Part shown: positions 1 to 9,478 of the stretch, in pieces
Layout: each line of letters starts with the position of its first letter
Numbering within the stretch: the stretch's first letter is position 1
Assembly: GCF_020623625.1 (NCBI RefSeq)
Contig: NC_060200.1
Location: forward strand, 434,001-498,000
DNA length: 64,000 nucleotides
Reading direction: 5' to 3'
Source: Saccharomycodes ludwigii
Taxonomy: Eukaryota > Ascomycota > Saccharomycetes > Saccharomycodales > Saccharomycodaceae
The notes under the pieces: generated by a model
What the model was told of the DNA's origin: nothing
Database searches by the model: none
Seen by the model: the letters and a program-made list of their open reading frames with translations, nothing else
Made by a program: the position numbers and the translations under genes

Positions 1-213
1 GTTAGCAATACTATTAAAAAAACTGAACATGTTGCTGGAATCAAAAAACATTCAAAGTACATGATAGATTTCGTTTTTAAATTTAATTTTATATACTGTA
101 ACCTAAACTATATATATATATATATGTGTGTGTTCCAAAATAAACTTTTTAACAATGATAATGATTATTTTTCAATTGCTAGTAAAGTAGCCGCATTTGC
201 TCGATTATACTGA
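1..213 (+). other. Possible 3' end of a gene entering from the left
   Basis: One forward frame is open from the first base to a TGA at 211-213 (about 70 codons). Its first 25 or so codons have a mixed, coding-like composition, with a segment reading HVAGIKKHSKYMI. It then passes into AT-rich, Ile/Tyr/Asn-rich sequence that could be open by chance. It would meet AAR2 tail to tail with a few bases of overlap. I recognise no family, and it may simply be an AT-rich chance frame at the window edge. Confidence 0.15.
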
Positions 214-1521
214 TTGATGATACACTCCCGATACTACAGTAGGTTTGTATTCATCATCTGAATCATCACTATCTACATTCCAAATTTGAATCACATCATA
301 TTCCTCATTATTATTATTATTATTACATATTAATTTTTCAGTGGTATCGCTATATTCGTCAGTTTCTTCCTCTTGTAATATGTCTGATATATAATTTCTT
401 AGAAAGTTAATTAGAGATTCAAATCTTGCTATTTTATTGCTCCCAGTAGTATTACCGATAATAGTTTCATTAATATATTCGTTTTCTATAAAACATTTCT
501 TTAAGCACTGAATGTTAATTAAATTCTCTTTATATTCTTGCGGTAAACTCTTTAGTTGCACCATAAATATTTCTAAAAACATGGTAATATAGTTTAGATT
601 ACCATCGAACACATCTTTAGATTTCATTATTAGTTCTATTATATTATGCCACTGTAAACTACTAGCATAATTTCCTAGCATAATTACGTGTATGAAGCAA
701 ATTTGAAATTCACCCAGCAAATTATTGTTATTATCCACATTCATAAGCTTTTTTAGATAATAAGATTTATCTAAATAATCACACATTTCCATTTTATTTC
801 GTATCGCATCTTTTGACTTAAAGTTAATCAAAGTGTAATCAACGGTACCAGGATATACTTTGTTGTTAACATCATTTTTTAAACCTTTGGTTGCTTTATT
901 GTGTGCTGAAGTTTGACGTAAGTCAATTTTCGATTCTAGCCTCTTGTATTCTTCAATAGAGCACATATATGAATCACAATATAGCCATTTAGGTACACAT
1001 GTAAATGTACTAATATTTTGATACTTTTTTAATATGAAACATAAATTCTTCCAAGTGATATGATTAAGTAAATAAGTGTCTTTTCCCCATGCGCTACTGT
1101 TTTCACTATTATTATTGCCCACATAGTTAACCATATAATCTAAATATCCATAATATTTTTTTACATAATAATATTCGTCATGCATACCGTCCTCTTTTGA
1201 TGTATTCTCTATAATTTCATATGGTTCAAATTTTTCTGTATTTTTGTTATACCTAAACCCGTAATCAGTAGGAGTGGCAGAATCACAAGTATTTAACCAG
1301 TATCCATAACACACTTCACTATGTGAATGTATGAACTGTATAAAGTGTAATTTTATTGAATTATTTATATTTTTAATTCCATAAAATTGTCTTTGCGCTT
1401 TATTGCTATTATCTATAGTGAAAATAGTATTATTGTTTAAGTTTATAGTAAATGAACTACCAGTATTTCTGGTATTACAATCGAAATAATCATCTATATT
1501 ATTAAATAATATGCATCTCAT
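205..1521 (-). CDS. AAR2: AAR2-like U5 snRNP assembly factor
   Basis: A 438-residue protein resembling yeast Aar2, the chaperone that binds Prp8 and holds the U5 snRNP in an immature cytoplasmic form until Brr2 replaces it. Family marks visible in the sequence: an N-terminal beta-rich half with the FYGIKNI and GYWLNT segments; a central block (YTLINFKSKDAI, then DYLDKSYYL); the helical core motif GNYASSLQWHNIIELI; and an acidic C-terminus ending in a PTVVSGVYHQ-type tail, which matches the tail I recall for S. cerevisiae Aar2. It is longer than the roughly 355-residue S. cerevisiae protein, mostly through Asn-rich insertions. The ATG at 1521 is used because the conserved N-terminus begins at once. 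In S. cerevisiae AAR2 sits beside RPS8A; here the adhesin island lies between them. Confidence 0.93.
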   Translation of the reverse strand: MRCILFNNIDDYFDCNTRNTGSSFTINLNNNTIFTIDNSNKAQRQFYGIKNINNSIKLHFIQFIHSHSEVCYGYWLNTCDSATPTDYGFRYNKNTEKFEPYEIIENTSKEDGMHDEYYYVKKYYGYLDYMVNYVGNNNSENSSAWGKDTYLLNHITWKNLCFILKKYQNISTFTCVPKWLYCDSYMCSIEEYKRLESKIDLRQTSAHNKATKGLKNDVNNKVYPGTVDYTLINFKSKDAIRNKMEMCDYLDKSYYLKKLMNVDNNNNLLGEFQICFIHVIMLGNYASSLQWHNIIELIMKSKDVFDGNLNYITMFLEIFMVQLKSLPQEYKENLINIQCLKKCFIENEYINETIIGNTTGSNKIARFESLINFLRNYISDILQEEETDEYSDTTEKLICNNNNNNEEYDVIQIWNVDSDDSDDEYKPTVVSGVYHQSV

Positions 1522-2752
1522 TTATATAACAAGCCTTTTATTAATAACTGTCTTTGAAGTTCTAAAGTCTTTGGATTTGTCAAAAGTGTTGTTAGGTATT
1601 TGCTTGTTGTAAGAGACTAATTTTTTCTAATTTAACAAGACCTTGCGGAGGCAACAATGAACATCACTAAATATTATAATACGTATTATATAAACCTTTT
1701 TGAACTTATTGAATTTATTTCCATAAATCCGTTTGAAATCATAAAACTTTATTCAGGATGAATGTATATATATATATATAAGAAGCGGAAGTCAGTATAG
1801 GTGGCAAAGTGCAAACGGTTCAAACAATTAGGATAACCATACAACTTTTTTTTTTTTCTTTTCTTTTTTTTTGTTTTGGTTACAGCAATATCCTTCGTGG
1901 AACGTGATGTGATATACTTTGCTTTATGTTACCCGGGTTTAAAGTGATTTTTTTTTTTTGATAAGATTTTATATTGTTGATGGGAACCACTGTTTATATT
2001 TGTTATGAATGATTATTTACCAAATATTTTATTCTTGATTGATACATCTCTTATTTATGGCTTTCTTCCGCGTTATTCACTTTGCTTAACATATTCAAAA
2101 ACTGGTTGATATAACTTTATGGAGAGAACAATATCTTTTCAATAAAAGGTTGAGAAATAACCTTGTATATACCTTTCCATTCTTCAAATAAACAACTTTA
2201 ATATTTTGTTATTATCGAACCGTTTTATTACTGTTGAGAAGTAATAAAGTCAATTTTTTTAATATTTGCTATTGAAAATTCTCGTTGATTTTTTACACTT
2301 ACTTAAGATTGATATTTGTATTATTATTATAAGATGGGTGTATGTTTGAATAATTACACCCATTAAAATCAATAAACTCTATGGCAGTTTAAGTCGTAAC
2401 TCGGCAAACTTTTGACATTAATACAGTTTATTATTTTTAGCTTTATGAAAAAAATTGTTTTTCTATGCTATATATGATTTTATGTTCCAATCTGTAATGC
2501 TATCAGTCAAAGAGAATTCTCACAAGTTTTCATATTATTGTAAGAATAAAAAGTGTACGTATCAAAAATGAGTTTTAAAATGATTGGCTACTTAAAAATT
2601 GTATACTATTATAGAGGGGGAAAAAATTTTAAAAAAAATAGCTAGCTTCTGTTGTTATTATTTTATAACAAACGAAAAATAAAAAGTATTATCCAAGACG
2701 AACTGAAAAAAAAAAATATTGGATTAAAATTAGGAAAATAAAGGTAGCTCTT
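1522..2752. other. Intergenic: AAR2 promoter side and 3' flank of adhesin A
   Basis: About 1.2 kb with no gene I can support. It is AT-rich with T-tracts around 1849-1872 and 1948-1960, and with a Reb1-type element on the AAR2 side. The part near 2600-2750 should hold the 3' UTR of the leftward adhesin gene. Confidence 0.6.
1929..1935. promoter_or_regulatory. Reb1-type site (TTACCCG)
   Basis: TTACCCG is immediately followed by GG, so the site sits in a partial palindrome (TTACCCGGG). It lies about 410 bases upstream of the AAR2 start and beside a T-rich tract, an arrangement typical of nucleosome-free yeast promoters. The assignment rests only on the consensus. Confidence 0.35.
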
Positions 2753-5700
2753 TTAAACGAACATTAAGAAAACAGAAATTAAAATAGAGAAAATGGAAAT
2801 TGTCACTTTGACAGCAGCAGCTTCTTGAATTTGGACAGAAAAGGAAGTTGCTTGAGAAGCAATGGTAGTAGAACCTAGTTGTTGTTGACTAATAGGTAAT
2901 AATTCTGTGTTACTTACACTGTCTGTAATAGCTGAAGTTTTAATAACTGTAGACAACCCCGTTTGACCCCAGGTCTTTGTATGTACGACTGATGATTCAA
3001 TACTAGTAATTTCAGAACCCGCTGAAATGACAATAGTAGAGACAATGGGAGATGATGTGACTTGCTGAGTGGTTTCACAAATTTCAATGGTACCGTCTAA
3101 CTTGGTACCACATTTGGTAATAGTTGTAGAAAAAAAAGAGTAAGATTGACTGGTAACAGTGACTTCCTGTTGAGCAATAGTTATTAAAGTACTATAAAAA
3201 ATACTATAATCAGTTGACTCTTTGGCAACTGTGGATGTACTTAGGAGCACATTGGTTGTAGTGATTGGAACATTAGTCTCTGTAGTGATTGTATAGGTAA
3301 ATGGAGACCCAGATGGGACAATTTGAGTAATGGTAGATATTGGGATAGACTGAGTAATAGTCACTGGACCACACACAGTAGAAGCCATGCCGTTAGATCC
3401 GGTAACTTGGTGATTAACTGAACAAGAAGTAACGGTTTCGATAGCAGTGGTGAATATACTTTGGGTAATTGTAACGTCTTCGGTGTATTCAGTTGTAGAT
3501 ACTAAACAAGTAGTAGTTAGACTGGTGTAAACAGAAGTGACAAAGGTGGTATAGACACTAGCGGAACTAGCTTCTTCCTTATTAATAGAAGCAGTAGCAT
3601 TAGGTGTAGTTACAATTACATTCGTAGTGGTTACTGGGACATTAGTCTCTGTGGTGATTGTATAAGTAACCGGAGACCCAGCTGGGACGACTTGAGTAGT
3701 GGTAGATACTGGGATAGACTGAGCAACAGTCTTTGGACCGCACACAGTAGAAGCCTCGCCGTTAGATCCGGTAACTTGGTGATTAACTGAACAAGAAGTA
3801 ACGGTTTCGATAGCAGTGGTGAATATACTTTGGGTAATTGTAATGTCTTCGGTGTATTCAGTTGTAGATACTAAACAAGTAGTAGTTAGACTGGTGTAAA
3901 CAGAAGTAACAGTGGTTAACTTTGCAGAAACGTAAGAAAATGGGGTACCTGGTCCACTAGAGTATGGAATAGAGGAGGATGCAGTACTTGGTTCACTAGA
4001 GTATGGAGTAGAAGAGGATGCACTACCTGGTCCACTAGAGTATGGAATGGAAGAAGATGCACTACCTGGTCCACTAGAGTATGGAATAGAGGAGGATGCA
4101 CTACCTGGTCCACTAGAATATGGAATAGAAGAAGATGCACTACCTGGTCCGCTAGAATATGGAATAGAGGAGGATGCACTACCTGGTCCACTAGAATATG
4201 GAATAGAAGAAGATGCAGTACCTGGTCCACTAGAGTATGGAATAGAGGAGGATGTAGTACCTGGTCCACTAGAATATGGAATAGAAGAAGATGCACTACC
4301 TGGTCCACTAGAGTATGGAGTAGAAGAGGATGCACTACCTGGTCCACTAGAGTATGGAATGGAAGAAGATGCACTACCTGGTCCACTAGAGTATGGAATA
4401 GAGGAGGATGCACTACCTGGTCCACTAGAGTATGGAATAGAAGAAGATGCAGTACCTGGTCCACTAGAGTATGGAATAGAGGAGGATGTAGTACCTGGTC
4501 CACTAGAGTATGGAGTAGAGGAGGATGTAGTACCTGGTCCACTAGAGTATGGAATGGAAGAAGATGCACTACCTGGTCCACTAGAGTATGGAATAGAAGA
4601 AGATGCAGTACCTGGTCCACTAGAGTATGGAATAGAGGAGGATGTAGTACCTGGTCCACTAGAGTATGGAGTAGAAGAGGATGTAGTACCTGGTCCACTA
4701 GAATGTGGAATGGAAGAAGTAGTGGATTTGCTTGATGATGAAAAACAGAAATTGTTACATTTCTTACTCCATTCGTATCCTGGAAAATCTGTTTGTGAAT
4801 TCCCATTATTATCAGCATTACATCCGGTCTGTAAATCAAAACTGCCGGGACCTTCAGGATTCGTACTGTAATCATACTGAATTTGGAAATCTGGCATTAC
4901 AGAAGTACAGTCGCTGTCTTTTGTATAGATTCTAAAACTAGCAGTCCAATCGGTAGGATCAGTAATTAGATAAATGTTCTCATTGTTGCTATATACCACA
5001 TATGTGGAACTATCTGGTGAATCCAAACCAATGATTTTTAACTCCCATAGATCGGCTATTGGAATCGACGTTTTGGCATAAACGTGGATAGTTATTTCAT
5101 AGATATTATCTTGTTCCCAAACCACATCTAGGATATCCATGTAATATCTTTCATAGCCAACTTGTTCACTATGCCAGTTAAAGTTGTAGTCTGGACAAAT
5201 AGGCGTGGCTGAACAACTTGGACCGGTAATTGTAGATGAGTAAGAGGATGAAGATGGTGTGCCTGATCCACTAGAGTATGGAATAGAAGAAGATGCACTA
5301 CCTGGTCCACTAGAATATGGAATAGAGGAGGATGCAGTACCTGGTCCACTAGAGTATGGAATAGAAGAGGATGCACTACCTGGTCCACTAGAATATGGAA
5401 TAGAGGAGGATGCAGTACCTGGTCCACTAGAGTATGGAATGGAAGAAGATGCACTACCTGGTCCACTAGAGTATGGAATAGAGGAGGATGCACTACCTGG
5501 TCCACTAGAATATGGAATAGAGGAGGATGCACTACCTGGTCCACTAGAGTATGGAGTAGAAGAGGATGCACTACCTGGTCCACTAGAATGTGGAATGGAA
5601 GAAGTAGTGGATTTGCTTGATGATGAAAAACAGAAATTGTTACATTCCTTACTCCATTCGTATCCTGGAAAATCTGTTTGTGAATTCCCATTATTATCAG

Positions 5701-8700
5701 CATTACATCCGGTCTGTAAATCAAAACTGCCGGGACCTTCAGGATTCGTACTGTAATCATACTGAATTTGGAAATCTGGCATTACAGAAGTACAGTCGCT
5801 GTCTTTTGTATAGATTCTAAAACTAGCAGTCCAATCGGTAGGATCAGTAATTAGATAAATGTTCTCATTGTTGCTATATACCACATATGTGGAACTATCT
5901 GGTGAATCCAAACCAATGATTTTTAACTCCCATAGATCGGCTATTGGAATCGACGTTTTGGCATAAACGTGGATAGTTATTTCATAGATATTATCTTGTT
6001 CCCAAACCACATCTAGGATATCCATGTAATATCTTTCATAGCCAACTTGTTCACTATGCCAGTTAAAGTTGTAGTCTGGACAAATAGGCGTGGCTGAACA
6101 ACTTGGACCGGTAATTGTAGATGAGTAAGAGGATGAAGATGGTGTGCCTGATCCACTAGAGTATGGAATAGAGGAGGATGCAGTACCTGGTCTACTAGAG
6201 TATGGAGTAGAGGAGGATGTAGTACCTGGTCCACTAGAGTATGGAATAGAAGAAGATGCACTACCTGGTCCACTAGAGTATGGAATAGAAGAAGATGCAC
6301 TACCTGGTCCACTAGAGTATGGAATAGAGGAGGATGCAGTACCTGGTCCACTAGAGTATGGAATAGAAGAAGATGCAGTACCTGGTCCACTAGAGTATGG
6401 AATAGAAGAGGATGCACTACCTGGTCCACTAGAATATGGAATAGAGGAGGATGCAGTACCTGGTCCACTAGAGTATGGAATAGAAGAAGATGCAGTACCT
6501 GGTCCACTAGAATATGGAATAGAAGAAGATGCACTACCTGGTCCACTAGAGTATGGAATAGAAGAAGATGCAGTATCTGGTCCACTAGAATATGGAATAG
6601 AGGAGGATGCACTACCTGGTCCACTAGAATATGGAGTAGAAGAGGATGCACTACCTGGTCCACTAGAATGTGGAATGGAAGAAGTAGTGGATTTGCTTGA
6701 TGATGAAAAACAGAAATTGTTACATTCCTTACTCCATTCGTATCCTGGAAAATCTGTTTGTGAATTCCCATTATTATCAGCATTACATCCGGTCTGTAAG
6801 TCAAAACTGCCGGGACCTTCAGGATTCGTACTGTAATCATACTGAATTTGGAAATCTGGCATTACAGAAGTACAGTCGCTGTCTTTTGTATAAATTCTAA
6901 AACTAGCAGTCCAATCGGTAGGATCAGTAATTAGATAAATGTTCTCATTGTTGCTATATACCACATATGTGGAACTATCTGGTGAATCCAAACCAATGAT
7001 TTTTAACTCCCATAGATCGGCTATTGGAATCGACGTTTTGGCATAAACGTGGATAGTTATTTCATAGATATTATCTTGTTCCCAAACCACATCTAGGATA
7101 TCCATGTAATATCTTTCATAGCCAACTTGTTCACTATGCCAGTTAAAGTTGTAGTCTGGACAAATAGGCGTGGCTGAACAACTTGGACCGGTAATTGTAG
7201 ATGAGTAAGAGGATGAAGATGGTGTGCCTGATCCACTAGAGTATGGAATAGAGGAGGATGCAGTACCTGGTCTACTAGAGTATGGAGTAGAGGAGGATGT
7301 AGTACCTGGTCCACTAGAGTATGGAATAGAAGAAGATGCACTACCTGGTCCACTAGAGTATGGAATAGAAGAAGATGCACTACCTGGTCCACTAGAGTAT
7401 GGAATAGAGGAGGATGCAGTACCTGGTCCACTAGAGTATGGAATAGAAGAAGATGCACTACCTGGTCCACTAGAGTATGGAATAGAAGAAGATGCACTAC
7501 CTGGTCCACTAGAGTATGGAATAGAGGAGGATGCAGTACCTGGTCCACTAGAGTATGGAATAGAAGAGGATGCAGTACCTGGTCCACTAGAGTATGGAAT
7601 AGAAGAAGATGCAGTACCTGGTCCACTAGAATATGGAATAGAAGAAGATGCAGTACCTGGTTCACTAGAGTATTGAATAGAGGAGGATGCAGTACCTGGT
7701 CCACTAGAGTATGGAATAGAAGAGGATGCAGTACCTGGTCCACTAGAGTATGGAATAGAGGAGGATGCACTACCTGGTCCACTAGAATATGGAATAGAGG
7801 AGGATGCACTACCTGGTCCACTAGAGTATGGAGTAGAAGAGGATGCACTACCTGGTCCACTAGAATGTGGAATGGAAGAAGTAGTGGATTTGCTTGATGA
7901 TGAAAAACAGAAATTGTTACATTCCTTACTCCATTCGTATCCTGGAAAATCTGTTTGTGAATTCCCATTATTATCAGCATTACATCCGGTCTGTAAATCA
8001 AAACTGCCGGGACCTTCAGGATTCGTACTGTAATCATACTGAATTTGGAAATCTGGCATTACAGAAGTACAGTCGCTGTCTTTTGTATAGATTCTAAAAC
8101 TAGCAGTCCAATCGGTAGGATCAGTAATTAGATAAATGTTCTCATTGTTGCTATATACCACATATGTGGAACTATCTGGTGAATCCAAACCAATGATTTT
8201 TAACTCCCATAGATCGGCTATTGGAATCGACGTTTTGGCATAAACGTGGATAGTTATTTCATAGATATTATCTTGTTCCCAAACCACATCTAGGATATCC
8301 ATGTAATATCTTTCATAGCCAACTTGTTCACTATGCCAGTTAAAGTTGTAGTCTGGACAAATAGGCGTGGCTGAACAACTTGGACCGGTAATTGTAGATG
8401 AGTAAGAGGATGAAGATGGTGTGCCTGATCCACTAGAGTATGGAATAGAGGAGGATGCACTACCTGGTCCACTAGAGTATGGAGTAGAAGAGGATGCACT
8501 ACCTGGTTCACTAGAGTATGGAATAGAGGAGGATGCACTACCTGGTCCACTAGAGTATGGAATAGAAGAAGATGCAGTACCTGGTCCACTAGAGTATGGA
8601 ATAGAAGAGGATGCACTACCTGGTCCACTAGAGTATGGAATAGAAGAGGATGCACTACCTGGTCCACTAGAATATGGAATAGAGGAGGATGCAGTACCTG

Positions 8701-9478
8701 GTCCACTAGAGTATGGAATGGAAGAAGATGCACTACCTGGTCCACTAGAGTATGGAATAGAGGAGGATGCAGTACCTGGTCCACTAGAATATGGAATAGA
8801 AGAAGATGCAGTACCTGGTCCACTAGAAATAGAAGGAGCATTTGATGAAGTAGATGCACTTACTTGTGAGGATACGCAGCTTTTACTACAGTCAACATTC
8901 CAAGATAAAACTGGAAAGTCACCTTGTGCATTATTTTGATTATCAGCATTACAGCTAACTTGTAAATCAAAACTAGTATCTCCATATGGCCATTTTTTAC
9001 ATAGTGCAGTGTCACTACAAACATCTTTACAATAATCCCATTGAATTTGAAAAGAACCGGAAGTAGCAGTAGAACCATCTACATCAGCATAAATTCTAAA
9101 AGTAGCTTCAAAGTCGGTTGGGCTATCAATATTAGCAACTTTCAAATTTCTATCATATAATTGAAAAGTAGAACCATCTGGGGAATTAACACCAATTATT
9201 TTAACAGAAAATAAATCATCTATGGAAATTTGTGTATCGGAATAAACTCTAATAGTTATCCAATAAATATTATCAGTTTCCCATTGGACATTTTGCAATT
9301 GCATATTGTATTTTGGGATACCAAGTTGGTTTCGGTGAAAATCAAAATTTAAGTCCGGACAAACTTGTGAACCCGAGCATGTGGCTTGAGTGCTGTGCCC
9401 AGATGGAACACAATTGTAAGCGTTAGTGACAACGGCCTGCGCCAACACAAAAGCTTTGGTCAAAGTCGAAATTTTCAT
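2753..9478 (-). CDS. FLO11: Giant FLO11-type cell-wall adhesin with five Flo11 domains (adhesin A)
   Basis: About 2241 residues from the ATG at 9478. A TTG 12 bases further upstream is in frame, but the ATG gives a clean signal peptide beginning MKISTLTKAFVLAQAV. An N-terminal Flo11 domain occupies residues ~20-208 (CPDLNFDFH, WITIRVY, SFDLQVSCNADN, DFPVLSWNVDC). Four more near-identical Flo11 domains lie at ~349-537, 749-936, 1109-1296 and 1404-1591 (CPDYNFNWH, YEITIHVY, DPTDWTASFRIY, DFPGYEWSK), separated by Ser/Gly/Pro-rich linkers made of a 13-residue unit. From ~1846 a Thr/Ser-rich region carries a duplicated segment (VTSVYTSLTTTCLVSTTEYT and TYTITTETNVP). The last ~18 residues are hydrophobic, as in a GPI signal. 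S. cerevisiae Flo11, a wall protein for cell-cell adhesion, biofilm and invasive growth, has a single such domain. No stop interrupts the frame. Confidence 0.92.
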   Translation of the reverse strand: MKISTLTKAFVLAQAVVTNAYNCVPSGHSTQATCSGSQVCPDLNFDFHRNQLGIPKYNMQLQNVQWETDNIYWITIRVYSDTQISIDDLFSVKIIGVNSPDGSTFQLYDRNLKVANIDSPTDFEATFRIYADVDGSTATSGSFQIQWDYCKDVCSDTALCKKWPYGDTSFDLQVSCNADNQNNAQGDFPVLSWNVDCSKSCVSSQVSASTSSNAPSISSGPGTASSSIPYSSGPGTASSSIPYSSGPGSASSSIPYSSGPGTASSSIPYSSGPGSASSSIPYSSGPGSASSSIPYSSGPGTASSSIPYSSGPGSASSSIPYSSEPGSASSSTPYSSGPGSASSSIPYSSGSGTPSSSSYSSTITGPSCSATPICPDYNFNWHSEQVGYERYYMDILDVVWEQDNIYEITIHVYAKTSIPIADLWELKIIGLDSPDSSTYVVYSNNENIYLITDPTDWTASFRIYTKDSDCTSVMPDFQIQYDYSTNPEGPGSFDLQTGCNADNNGNSQTDFPGYEWSKECNNFCFSSSSKSTTSSIPHSSGPGSASSSTPYSSGPGSASSSIPYSSGPGSASSSIPYSSGPGTASSSIPYSSGPGTASSSIQYSSEPGTASSSIPYSSGPGTASSSIPYSSGPGTASSSIPYSSGPGTASSSIPYSSGPGSASSSIPYSSGPGSASSSIPYSSGPGTASSSIPYSSGPGSASSSIPYSSGPGSASSSIPYSSGPGTTSSSTPYSSRPGTASSSIPYSSGSGTPSSSSYSSTITGPSCSATPICPDYNFNWHSEQVGYERYYMDILDVVWEQDNIYEITIHVYAKTSIPIADLWELKIIGLDSPDSSTYVVYSNNENIYLITDPTDWTASFRIYTKDSDCTSVMPDFQIQYDYSTNPEGPGSFDLQTGCNADNNGNSQTDFPGYEWSKECNNFCFSSSSKSTTSSIPHSSGPGSASSSTPYSSGPGSASSSIPYSSGPDTASSSIPYSSGPGSASSSIPYSSGPGTASSSIPYSSGPGTASSSIPYSSGPGSASSSIPYSSGPGTASSSIPYSSGPGTASSSIPYSSGPGSASSSIPYSSGPGSASSSIPYSSGPGTTSSSTPYSSRPGTASSSIPYSSGSGTPSSSSYSSTITGPSCSATPICPDYNFNWHSEQVGYERYYMDILDVVWEQDNIYEITIHVYAKTSIPIADLWELKIIGLDSPDSSTYVVYSNNENIYLITDPTDWTASFRIYTKDSDCTSVMPDFQIQYDYSTNPEGPGSFDLQTGCNADNNGNSQTDFPGYEWSKECNNFCFSSSSKSTTSSIPHSSGPGSASSSTPYSSGPGSASSSIPYSSGPGSASSSIPYSSGPGSASSSIPYSSGPGTASSSIPYSSGPGSASSSIPYSSGPGTASSSIPYSSGPGSASSSIPYSSGSGTPSSSSYSSTITGPSCSATPICPDYNFNWHSEQVGYERYYMDILDVVWEQDNIYEITIHVYAKTSIPIADLWELKIIGLDSPDSSTYVVYSNNENIYLITDPTDWTASFRIYTKDSDCTSVMPDFQIQYDYSTNPEGPGSFDLQTGCNADNNGNSQTDFPGYEWSKKCNNFCFSSSSKSTTSSIPHSSGPGTTSSSTPYSSGPGTTSSSIPYSSGPGTASSSIPYSSGPGSASSSIPYSSGPGTTSSSTPYSSGPGTTSSSIPYSSGPGTASSSIPYSSGPGSASSSIPYSSGPGSASSSIPYSSGPGSASSSTPYSSGPGSASSSIPYSSGPGTTSSSIPYSSGPGTASSSIPYSSGPGSASSSIPYSSGPGSASSSIPYSSGPGSASSSIPYSSGPGSASSSIPYSSGPGSASSSTPYSSEPSTASSSIPYSSGPGTPFSYVSAKLTTVTSVYTSLTTTCLVSTTEYTEDITITQSIFTTAIETVTSCSVNHQVTGSNGEASTVCGPKTVAQSIPVSTTTQVVPAGSPVTYTITTETNVPVTTTNVIVTTPNATASINKEEASSASVYTTFVTSVYTSLTTTCLVSTTEYTEDVTITQSIFTTAIETVTSCSVNHQVTGSNGMASTVCGPVTITQSIPISTITQIVPSGSPFTYTITTETNVPITTTNVLLSTSTVAKESTDYSIFYSTLITIAQQEVTVTSQSYSFFSTTITKCGTKLDGTIEICETTQQVTSSPIVSTIVISAGSEITSIESSVVHTKTWGQTGLSTVIKTSAITDSVSNTELLPISQQQLGSTTIASQATSFSVQIQEAAAVKVTISIFSILISVFLMFV
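4706..5270 (-). repeat. Flo11 module, C-terminal-most copy
   Basis: A 565-bp unit containing a full Flo11 domain. By eye it differs from the 5591 copy at one base near 4762, which changes Glu to Lys before the CNNFC segment. Confidence 0.93.
5591..6155 (-). repeat. Flo11 module, second copy from the C-terminus
   Basis: A 565-bp unit that I could not distinguish from the copy at 7868 on reading. It serves here as the reference for the other copies. Confidence 0.93.
6671..7235 (-). repeat. Flo11 module, third copy from the C-terminus
   Basis: A 565-bp unit with two differences from the 5591 copy that I can see, near 6800 (taag for taaa) and 6893 (ataa for atag). Both are silent in the adhesin frame. 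Confidence 0.93.
7868..8432 (-). repeat. Flo11 module, fourth copy (next to the N-terminal domain)
   Basis: A 565-bp unit read as identical to the 5591 copy. It follows the diverged N-terminal Flo11 domain (about 8855-9420), which is clearly a different and older domain type. Confidence 0.93.

Larger units (their letters stand above)
3945..8830 (-). repeat. Five arrays of a 39-bp minisatellite in adhesin A
   Basis: The unit encodes the 13-residue motif SSGPGSASSSIPY, with S/T and I/T variants at fixed positions. The arrays lie at about 3945-4705, 5271-5590, 6156-6670, 7236-7867 and 8433-8830, giving roughly 20, 8, 13, 16 and 10 units. They alternate with the Flo11 modules. Unit length is a multiple of three, so gain or loss of copies keeps the frame. 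It also leaves long open frames on the opposite strand, which are by-products and not genes. Confidence 0.95.

Noticed and set aside
4047-8939. Long open frames opposite and beside the adhesin A repeats (EEDALPGPLEYG-type and LVDQVLHP-type chains)
   Set aside because: They are by-products of a 39-bp repeat whose length is a multiple of three. They lack starts with context, are pure repeat and vary in length with the arrays.
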